From Acidobacteriota bacterium (GTDB lineage: Bacteria; Acidobacteriota; Thermoanaerobaculia; UBA5066): a stretch of DNA of 64,000 bases. Location: NCBI GenBank assembly GCA_008363385.1, contig RHKY01000023.1, forward strand, positions 1 through 64,000, given 5' to 3'. The translations under genes were made by a program, and so were the position numbers. Below are positions 34,397 through 41,942 of this stretch, piece after piece; position 1 is the first letter of the stretch, and every line of letters begins with the position of its first letter. The notes beneath the pieces were generated by a model. The model was not told the origin of the DNA and did no database searches. It saw only the letters and a program-made list of their open reading frames with translations.

Positions 34397-36048
34397 GGAA
34401 ACGAGCCGTGCCGTTCGCGCGCCTCCTCCTGGTCCTGGTCCTAGCGTCCGTCGCCTTCGGCGCGCCGGCCGCGGACGTCCCGTTCCCCGTCGTGGACACC
34501 GGGCAGGTCCTCTGCTACGGCACGAACGCGGCGATCCCCTGTCCCGCGGCCGGCCAGCCGTTCCACGGGCAGGACGCCCAGGACGCGGGGCGCGCCTCCT
34601 CGTACACCGTCTCCGGGGACGGGCTCACCGTCCTCGACGGCGTGACCGGGCTGACGTGGCAGCGCAGCCCCGACACGGACGGAGACGGCAGCCTCACCGC
34701 GGCCGACAAGCTGAGCTGGACGGGGGCTCAGGCGCGCCCGGCCGCCCTGAACGCCGCCCGCTTCGGCGGCCACTCCGACTGGCGCCTGCCGACGATCAAG
34801 GAGCTCTACTCGCTGATCGACTTCCGGGGGACCGACCCGAGCTTCTTCTCCGGCGACACCTCCGGCCTGACGCCCTTCATCGACACGACCGTCTTCGGGT
34901 TCGCCTACGGCGCCCCCCCGGAGCGGGTCATCGACTCGCAGTACGCCTCCAGCACGCTCTACGTCGGCGGCACGGGGACCTCGGGCTCGCAGAAGCTCTT
35001 CGGCGTCAACTTCGCCGACGGCCGGATCAAGGGCTACGACCTGACGATGCCGGACGGGGCCGAGAAGACGTTCTTCGTGCAGTGCGTGAGGGGAAACCCG
35101 TCTTACGGCGCCAACCGCTTCGCCGACAACGGGGACCAGACCGTGACGGACGCCGCGACGGGGCTCACGTGGGCGAAGGCCGACAGCGGCGCCGCGATGA
35201 CCTGGCAGGAGGCGCTCGCCTGGGCCGAGGCGAGGAACGCCGAGGGGTACCTCGGCCACTCCGACTGGCGCCTCCCCGACGCCAAGGAGCTGCAGAGCCT
35301 CCTCGACTACGCGCGCTCGCCGGACTCGACCGGCTCGGCGGCGATCGACCCGGTCTTCGTGGTCACGCCGATCACGAACGAGGGGGGGAAGGCGGACTTC
35401 CCGTGGTACTGGGCGTCGACGACCCACGCCTCCGACAACGGGTCGGGCGCCTCCGGCGTCTACCTCTGCTTCGGCCGGTGCGGCGGCTGGATGAAGGCGA
35501 CGCCGTCGGCGGCCTGCTACACGTGGACGGACGTCCACGGCGCCGGGGCGCAGCGGGGCGACCCGAAGACCCCGGCCGGGAGGGCGACGATCGGGACCGC
35601 CTGCAACGGCGGGACCGCCTACGGGCGCGGCCCGCAGGGCGACGTCCAGCGGGGAGCCAACTTCGTCCGCCTCGTGAGGGGCGCGGGCGGGTCCGCGGGG
35701 GAGACCTGCACCGCCGACGAGACGACGCTCTGCCTCTACGGGGGGCGGTTCCGGGTGCAGGCCGCCTTCACGGACTACTCCGGGACGGCGGGGACGGGGC
35801 GGGCGCAGGCCCTGACGACCGACTCGGGCTACTTCTGGTTCTTCGACGCGGACAACGTCGAGCTCCTGGCGAAGATGGTGAACGGCTGCTCGTACGGCTC
35901 GAGGCTCGGCGTCTACGTCGGCGGCCTGACCGACGTCGAGACGACGATCCGGGTGACCGACACCCGGGACGGGACAACCCGGGAGTACACGAAACCGCTG
36001 GGCGAGAGGTTCACGATGATCTCCGACGCCCCCTTCTCGTGCCCGTGA
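34393..36048 (+). CDS. secreted double DUF1566 (Lcl-like) protein
   Basis: This 551-residue protein has a signal peptide (to about residue 26) and two DUF1566 domains. The first (about 70-235) shows GLTWQRSPD, HSDWRLPTIKELYSLIDF and FFVQCVRG. The second (about 245-430) shows GLTWAKADSG, HSDWRLPDAKELQSLLDY and FVRLVRG. DUF1566 is the C-terminal domain of the Legionella collagen-like adhesin Lcl, so a surface-binding role is possible. The C-terminal 113 residues match those of the preceding protein at about 82%. Two DxDxDG-like stretches (DTDGDGS) may bind calcium. It is coupled at both ends by GTGA overlaps. Confidence 0.85.
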   Translation: MRKRAVPFARLLLVLVLASVAFGAPAADVPFPVVDTGQVLCYGTNAAIPCPAAGQPFHGQDAQDAGRASSYTVSGDGLTVLDGVTGLTWQRSPDTDGDGSLTAADKLSWTGAQARPAALNAARFGGHSDWRLPTIKELYSLIDFRGTDPSFFSGDTSGLTPFIDTTVFGFAYGAPPERVIDSQYASSTLYVGGTGTSGSQKLFGVNFADGRIKGYDLTMPDGAEKTFFVQCVRGNPSYGANRFADNGDQTVTDAATGLTWAKADSGAAMTWQEALAWAEARNAEGYLGHSDWRLPDAKELQSLLDYARSPDSTGSAAIDPVFVVTPITNEGGKADFPWYWASTTHASDNGSGASGVYLCFGRCGGWMKATPSAACYTWTDVHGAGAQRGDPKTPAGRATIGTACNGGTAYGRGPQGDVQRGANFVRLVRGAGGSAGETCTADETTLCLYGGRFRVQAAFTDYSGTAGTGRAQALTTDSGYFWFFDADNVELLAKMVNGCSYGSRLGVYVGGLTDVETTIRVTDTRDGTTREYTKPLGERFTMISDAPFSCP

Positions 36049-38138
36049 CGTCGACACGCCTTCTCGCCCTCGCCCTGGCGATCGCCCCGGCGCTTCGGGC
36101 CGCCGGGGCGTTCGACGTCCCGGCGCACCCCGTCGACGTCGTCCTCGGGCGGCCCACCGATCACTCGGTGACCGTGAGCGTCGTCGCCTACCAGCCGGGC
36201 GACGGGTACGTGGAGGTCGCCCCGTCCGCGGGGGGAGCCGCGACGGCGACCTCGGCCCGTCTCTTCCGCGCGGAGGAGGCCGTCGAGTTCGTCCTCGACG
36301 GGCTCCTCGCGGACACCGCGTACACCTACCGCGTCTTCTGGCGGAGCGGCTCCACGGGGCCGTTCACGCCGACGGCCGCGCGGCCGTTCCGCACCGCCCG
36401 CCCTCCCGGCGCCGGGTTCACCTTCACGATCCAGGCGGACTCCCACCTCGACGCGAACACGTCGACCGCGCTCTACGCGCGGACGCTCGCCAACGCGCTC
36501 GCCGACGCCCCGGACTTCCACGTCGACCTCGGCGACACGTTCATGACCGACAAGTACGGCGCGACCTACACGGACGCCCGCCCGCAGTACTTCGCCCAGC
36601 GCTACTACCTCGGCCTCCTCTGCGCCTCCGCGCCGCTCTTCTTCGTCCTGGGGAACCACGACGGCGAGCTCGGCTACGCGGCGAACGGGACGCCGAGCTC
36701 CATCTCGGCCTGGTCGGCGGGCCTCCGGAGGGCGCTCTTCCCGAACCCGCTCCCCGACGCCTTCTACTCGGGCAACCCGACGCCGGAGCCGGGCGTGGGC
36801 CTCCTCCTGAGCTGGTTCGCCTTCACGTGGGGCGACGTCCTCGTCGTCGCGCTCGACCCGTTCTGGCCGACGCGGAGGCAGGGAAACGGCACCGACAACT
36901 GGAACTGGACCCTCGCGACCGAGCAGTACGAGTGGCTCCGGCGGGCGCTCGAGGGGAGCCGGGCGAAGCTGAAGCTCGTCTTCGTCCACCACCTCGTCGG
37001 CGGCTTCGGGAAGGACCGGCGCGGCGGTGCGGAGGCGGCGCCGTACTGGGAGTGGGGTGGCGCCAACGCCGACGGGACGCCGGGGTTCGCGGTCCACCGC
37101 CCCGGCTGGGCCGAGCCGCTCCACGCCCTCTTCGTCCGGACCGGCGTGGCAGCGGTCTTCCACGGGCACGACCACCTGTTCGTCAAGCAGGACCTGGACG
37201 GCATCGTCTACCAGGAGGTTCCGCAGCCCGGCTTCCCGCGGCCCGACTCGACCGGGAGCGCCGCCGACTACGGCTACGTGACCGGGACGATCCTCGGCAG
37301 CTCGGGGCACCTCCGGGTGAAGGTCGCCGGCGGGAACGCGACGGTCGACTACGTCCGCGCCCTCCTCCCCGCCGACGAGACGCCGGGCCGGAGGAACGGC
37401 GACGTCGTCTTCTCGTACACGCTGGCGGGGCGGGGGGGCGACCCCCCCGCGGCGACGTGGATCCTGCCGTCCAGCGCCCGCGTGCCGGGCGAGGGGGGCG
37501 CGGCCTGGACGACCGACCTCTCGGTGGCGAACACGGGGAGCGCCGACGCGGCTCTCACGCTGAAGTTCCTGGGTCACGACGCCGACGGCCGGGAGGGGCC
37601 GGAGAAGAGCTTCACGCTCGCCCCGGGGAAGGCGGTCACGTGGGCCGACGTCCTCGGCTCGGTCTTCGGCCTCGCGTCGGGCTGGGGCGCGATCCGCGTC
37701 GTCTCCTCGACGCCCTCTCTCGTCGTGACGAGCCAGACCTTCACGCCGCGGCCGGGCGGCGGGACGTACGGCCAGAGCGTGCCGGCCGCCGGCGAGAGCG
37801 AGCTGGTCCGGAACGGCGCGGCGCGTGCGCTGGCCCCGATCCGCGAGGACGCCGCGTTCCGGACGAACCTCGTCCTGGCAAACGCGACGGAGACGGAGGT
37901 GGACGTGATCGGCGCGCTCGTCTCGTCGTCCGGCGAGACGCTCGCCACGGGCGGCTGGCGCCTCCCGCCCCTCGGGATGACCCAGGTGGCGCACGTCGTC
38001 CGCGACCTCGGCGTCGGCGCCGACGTCGCCGGAGCGCGCCTCCTCCTCTCGACCTCCACACCGGGCGGCGCCTTCGCGACGTACGCCTCGGTCGTCGACA
38101 CCGCCACGAACGACCCGAGAACGCTCCTCCCGCGATGA
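36045..38138 (+). CDS. secreted metallophosphoesterase with C-terminal beta modules (copy 1)
   Basis: This 697-residue exported enzyme has a signal peptide (to about residue 20) and an FN3-like domain like that of purple acid phosphatases (about 25-118). The catalytic domain (about 125-460) has all metal motifs: ADSH (131-134), LGDTF (162-166), GNHD (203-206), FVHH and GHDH. The tail (about 471-697) is two beta-sandwich modules, WTTDLSVANTG and FRTNLVLANAT, each with VTWADVL or MTQVAHV-type strands. It should hydrolyse a phosphoester outside the cytoplasm. A close paralogue follows directly, overlapping by 4 bases. Confidence 0.88.
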   Translation: MTSTRLLALALAIAPALRAAGAFDVPAHPVDVVLGRPTDHSVTVSVVAYQPGDGYVEVAPSAGGAATATSARLFRAEEAVEFVLDGLLADTAYTYRVFWRSGSTGPFTPTAARPFRTARPPGAGFTFTIQADSHLDANTSTALYARTLANALADAPDFHVDLGDTFMTDKYGATYTDARPQYFAQRYYLGLLCASAPLFFVLGNHDGELGYAANGTPSSISAWSAGLRRALFPNPLPDAFYSGNPTPEPGVGLLLSWFAFTWGDVLVVALDPFWPTRRQGNGTDNWNWTLATEQYEWLRRALEGSRAKLKLVFVHHLVGGFGKDRRGGAEAAPYWEWGGANADGTPGFAVHRPGWAEPLHALFVRTGVAAVFHGHDHLFVKQDLDGIVYQEVPQPGFPRPDSTGSAADYGYVTGTILGSSGHLRVKVAGGNATVDYVRALLPADETPGRRNGDVVFSYTLAGRGGDPPAATWILPSSARVPGEGGAAWTTDLSVANTGSADAALTLKFLGHDADGREGPEKSFTLAPGKAVTWADVLGSVFGLASGWGAIRVVSSTPSLVVTSQTFTPRPGGGTYGQSVPAAGESELVRNGAARALAPIREDAAFRTNLVLANATETEVDVIGALVSSSGETLATGGWRLPPLGMTQVAHVVRDLGVGADVAGARLLLSTSTPGGAFATYASVVDTATNDPRTLLPR

Positions 38139-40225
38139 AGAACACGCTGCTCCTCGCCACCCTTCTCGCCGCCGCGGTGCGGCTCGGCGCCGCCGGGCCG
38201 GCGATCACCGAGGTCCTCGGCCGCCCGACGGACCGTTCCGTCACGCTGAACGCCCGCGCCGACACGGCTCTCGAGATGTACGTCGAGTACGGGCCGGCGC
38301 CCGGCAGCTTACCGTCGCGCACGGCGGCGGTGAACGCCGCGGCCCTCGCCCCGACGGAGTTCCTCCTCGACGGCCTCGCGCCCGACTCCCGGGCGTCCTA
38401 CCGCCTCCGGTACCGGGCCGCCGGCTCGACGGGGACGTACGAGGCCGGGACCGAGCACGCCTTCCGGACGCAGCGCGCGCGGGGGAGCGCCTTCACGTTC
38501 TGCGTCCAGGGCGACTCTCACCCGGAACGCGCGAGCCAGTTCGACGGGACGTTGTACTCCCGTACGCTCCGGACGGTCGCCGCCGACCAGCCGGACTTCT
38601 TCTTCACGATCGGCGACGACTTCTCGATCGACACGCTGAGCACCCTGAACGCGGAGACGGTCGCCGGGCGCTATACGCTCCAGCTCCCGTACCTCGGCCT
38701 CGTGGGCGCCTCGGCGCCGCTCTTCCTCGTGAACGGCAACCACGAGCAGGGGGCCCGCTACCTCCTCGACGGCACGCCGGACAACCCCGCCGTCTGGGCC
38801 CAGAACGCCCGGAACCGCTTCTACCCGCAGCCGGCGCCCGACGGCTTCTACACGGGCAACGAGGAGGTCGTCCCCCACGTCGGCCTCCTCCGGAACACGT
38901 TCGCCTTCGCCTGGGGCGACGCCCTGTTCGTGGTCGTCGACCCCTACTGGTCCTCGCCGGTCGTCGTCGACAACGACCTCTACGGCGGGCCGAAGACCTC
39001 CGACAAGTGGCAGATCACGCACGGCGACGCGCAGTACTCCTGGCTGAAGAAGACGCTCGAGGAGAGCCGGGCGAAGTGGAAGTTCGTCTTCGCCCACCAC
39101 GTCGGCGGGACGGGACGGGGGGGCATCGAATCGGCCCGGCTCTACGAGTGGGGCGGCTACGACGACAAGGGGACGTGGGGCTTCACGCAGCACCGCCCGA
39201 GCTGGCCGAAGCCGATCCACCAGCTCCTCGCGGACAGCGGCGTGACGATCTTCTTCCAGGGGCACGACCACCTCTTCGCGAGGCAGGAGCTCGACGGCGT
39301 CGTCTACCAGGAGCTCCCGGAGCCGGCCGACCCGAGCTACACGCTCTGGAACGCCGACGCGTACGAGACGGGCGACAAGGTCGCCAACACGGGGTACGTC
39401 CGCGTGAACGTGTCGCCCTCGGGCGTGAAGGTCGAGTACGTCCGGACGTACCTCCCCGAGGACGAGACGGGCGGCCGCGCGAACGGGGAGGTCGCCTTCT
39501 CGTACACGGTCGGGGATGCGGTCCCGCCGCCGGTCGTGGCGAGCTGGCTCCTCCCCTCGAGCGCCTGCGTGCCGGGCGAGGGCGGCGCGACCTGGACGAC
39601 CGACCTCTTCGTCGCGAACGCGGGCGCGACCGACGCGACGCTCCGCCTCCGCTTCCTCGGGCACGACGTGGACGGGCGCGCGGGAGCCGAGGAGACGTTC
39701 ACGCTCGGCGCGGGGCAGGCCGTCACGTACGGCGACGTCCTCGGCTCGGTCTTCGGCCGCGAGGCGGACTGGGGGGCGATCCGCGTCGCCTCCTCCGCGG
39801 CGTCCCTCCTCGTCTCGGGGCAGACCTCCACGGCGGCCGCGACGGGCGGCTCCTACGGGCAGAGCGTCCCGGCCTTCGCGGACGCCGACCTCGTCCGGGC
39901 CGGGAATCCGAGGACGATCCCCGGCGTCCGGGAGGACGCGGGTTTCCGGACGAACCTCGTCCTGGCGAACGCCACGGAGGCGCCCGTCGACGTCGACGTC
40001 GCTCTCGTCGCGGAGACCGGCGCCACGCTCGCGACCGGCCGGTGGCCTCTCCTCCCGCTCGGGATGACGCAGGTGGCGCGCGTCGTCCGCGAGCTGGGCG
40101 TCACCACGGACGTCTCCGGGGCCCGGCTCGTCCTCTCGACGCCGACGGCGGGAGGCGCCTTCGCGGCCTACGCGTCCCTCATCGACGCGACGACGAACGA
40201 CCCGCGGACGCTCCTGCCGAGGTGA
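38135..40225 (+). CDS. secreted metallophosphoesterase with C-terminal beta modules (copy 2)
   Basis: This 696-residue protein is a paralogue of the preceding one with the same domain order. It has a signal peptide, an FN3-like domain, and a metallophosphoesterase domain with GDSH, IGDDF, GNHE, FAHH and GHDH. The tail has the two TDLxVxN-type beta modules ending SLIDATTNDPRTLLPR. The GNHE form of the fourth motif is still compatible with catalysis. It closes the five-gene operon. The tandem arrangement points to local duplication; differing active-site loops suggest different substrates. Confidence 0.88.
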   Translation: MKNTLLLATLLAAAVRLGAAGPAITEVLGRPTDRSVTLNARADTALEMYVEYGPAPGSLPSRTAAVNAAALAPTEFLLDGLAPDSRASYRLRYRAAGSTGTYEAGTEHAFRTQRARGSAFTFCVQGDSHPERASQFDGTLYSRTLRTVAADQPDFFFTIGDDFSIDTLSTLNAETVAGRYTLQLPYLGLVGASAPLFLVNGNHEQGARYLLDGTPDNPAVWAQNARNRFYPQPAPDGFYTGNEEVVPHVGLLRNTFAFAWGDALFVVVDPYWSSPVVVDNDLYGGPKTSDKWQITHGDAQYSWLKKTLEESRAKWKFVFAHHVGGTGRGGIESARLYEWGGYDDKGTWGFTQHRPSWPKPIHQLLADSGVTIFFQGHDHLFARQELDGVVYQELPEPADPSYTLWNADAYETGDKVANTGYVRVNVSPSGVKVEYVRTYLPEDETGGRANGEVAFSYTVGDAVPPPVVASWLLPSSACVPGEGGATWTTDLFVANAGATDATLRLRFLGHDVDGRAGAEETFTLGAGQAVTYGDVLGSVFGREADWGAIRVASSAASLLVSGQTSTAAATGGSYGQSVPAFADADLVRAGNPRTIPGVREDAGFRTNLVLANATEAPVDVDVALVAETGATLATGRWPLLPLGMTQVARVVRELGVTTDVSGARLVLSTPTAGGAFAAYASLIDATTNDPRTLLPR

Positions 40226-40283
40226 AGCGCCCACGCCCGCCCCGCGGGGACGACCGGCGCAGAATGGCGGCGGAGGACCGCGG

Positions 40284-41942
40284 GTGGCGGGTGAAGGCGC
40301 GGGAGACGACCGAGAGGGAGCCGGCGGAGGGCTCTCGTCGCCGGGGCGCGCCTTCGCTCTCGTCTTCCTCCTCCACGTCGGCCTCCACGGCTTCCTCCTG
40401 ACGAAGCTGGACGCCCGGCACGTGGCGCCGCACGCCCGGTTCGAGGTGACGGCCGTGGCGATGTCGCTCCACGAGAGGGGGGCGTTCGCCGACCCCTACT
40501 GTCTCCCGACCGGCCCGACCGCGCACGTGCCGCCGTTCCCCCCGGCGCTCCTCGCGGGGATCTACCGCCTCCTCGGCCCGACCCTCGCGGCGGGGCACGT
40601 CACGTGGCTCGTCCTCATCGCGTTCCAGGGCGCGATGTGGGGGATGCTCCCGGGACTGGCGGCGCGGCTCGGGCTCTCCCCGGGCGCGGGGCTCCTCGCG
40701 GGGGTCGCCGGCGCGCTCGTCCCGCGCTGGCCCGGGTACGTCGAGGCCCCGTCGGCGATCGCGATCGGCCTGATGCTCGTGGCGTTTCTCGCGCGGTGGG
40801 AGGGGCCGGGCCCGACGAGAGCCGGGTCGCTCCTTCTCGGGGGCGCGATCGGGGGGGCCCTCCACGTCTCCCCGTCGCTCCTCCCCGTGGCGCTGGGCCT
40901 CGTGGCCTGGGAGGCGCTCGGTGCGGCCCGACGGCCGGGCCTCCTTCGCACCGCGCTCGTCGTCGCCGGCGTGGCGCTCGCGTGCGTGCCGTGGACGCTG
41001 CGCAACGAGCGGGCGCTCGGCGGTCTCTTCTTCCTCCGGAGCAACTTCGGCCTGGAGCTCAGGATGGGGAACCACGAGGGGGCCGGCGCGAACCTCGACC
41101 TCTCGGCGCGGGCCGGGACGGAGCGGCACCCCCGGACGAACGAGGACGAGGCGCGGAAGGTGGCGGAGCTCGGCGAGCTCGCCTACATGCGGGCGGCGGG
41201 GCGCGAGGCGCGGGCGTGGATCGCCGCGCACCCCGGCGAGTTCCTCCGGCTGACGGCGCTCCGCGTCGTCCAGTTCTGGCTCGGGCCGGTCGACGACTTC
41301 GTGGCGGCGCTCGGCATCGGCCTCGTCACGCTCCTCTCGGCCGCCGGCGCGTGGCGGGCGTTCCCGTCGCTCTCGACGGACCGCCGGGCGGCGCTCCTCG
41401 TCCCGTTCCTCCTCTTCCCGCTCGTCCACTACGTCGTCGGCTTCGAGGCCCGCTACCGGCAGCCGCTCGACGGCCTCGCGTTCCTCCTCGCCGCGAGCGC
41501 GTTCCTGCCGCCGAAGGGCCGAGGCAGCACGTCGGGACCCGGCCCCGGTTCGGCGCGGCCGGGACCTCCCGCGGCGACGAGCCGCTGCCGAGGCCTCAGG
41601 GGACGAGGACGGCGGGGATCAGGACCGCGTCGCCGGTCACCTCGTCCGTGCGCAGGACGTGGGCGGAGACCGATCCCCCGGAGAGGACCTCGACGACGGC
41701 CGAGGCCTCGCGGCGCGGCGTCACTCCCGCGGCCGCGAAGAGGTCGTCGATCCCGAGGACCTGGCGCTCGGCCAGCTCCAGGTCGAGGCGGGCGAGCACC
41801 TCTCCGGCGACGTCGAGGAGGGTCAGCCGGACCGGGGTCGCCAGACCCGCGGACTCGACGACCTCCACCCGGGCGCGAGACTCCGGGGTCGCCCCGAGGA
41901 ACGAGAGCGAGAGCCGCTGTCCCGCGGTGGCCACCGTCCTGA
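40284..41942 (+). CDS. GT-C-like polytopic membrane protein, 3' part antisense to the subtilase gene
   Basis: About the first 412 residues form a membrane protein with eight to ten helices and resemble GT39/ArnT-like GT-C glycosyltransferases. The pattern HVAPHARFEVTAVAMSLHERGAF, then HVPPFPPALLAGIYRLLG, fits the first loop of that class. From about 41520 the frame becomes arginine/proline-rich, without homology, and runs 347 bases antisense into the subtilase gene. The protein may therefore really have this tail, or a frameshift or sequence error near 41520 may hide a proper stop. GGAGG lies 7 bases before the GTG. Confidence 0.65.
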   Translation: MAGEGAGDDREGAGGGLSSPGRAFALVFLLHVGLHGFLLTKLDARHVAPHARFEVTAVAMSLHERGAFADPYCLPTGPTAHVPPFPPALLAGIYRLLGPTLAAGHVTWLVLIAFQGAMWGMLPGLAARLGLSPGAGLLAGVAGALVPRWPGYVEAPSAIAIGLMLVAFLARWEGPGPTRAGSLLLGGAIGGALHVSPSLLPVALGLVAWEALGAARRPGLLRTALVVAGVALACVPWTLRNERALGGLFFLRSNFGLELRMGNHEGAGANLDLSARAGTERHPRTNEDEARKVAELGELAYMRAAGREARAWIAAHPGEFLRLTALRVVQFWLGPVDDFVAALGIGLVTLLSAAGAWRAFPSLSTDRRAALLVPFLLFPLVHYVVGFEARYRQPLDGLAFLLAASAFLPPKGRGSTSGPGPGSARPGPPAATSRCRGLRGRGRRGSGPRRRSPRPCAGRGRRPIPRRGPRRRPRPRGAASLPRPRRGRRSRGPGARPAPGRGGRAPLRRRRGGSAGPGSPDPRTRRPPPGRETPGSPRGTRARAAVPRWPPS

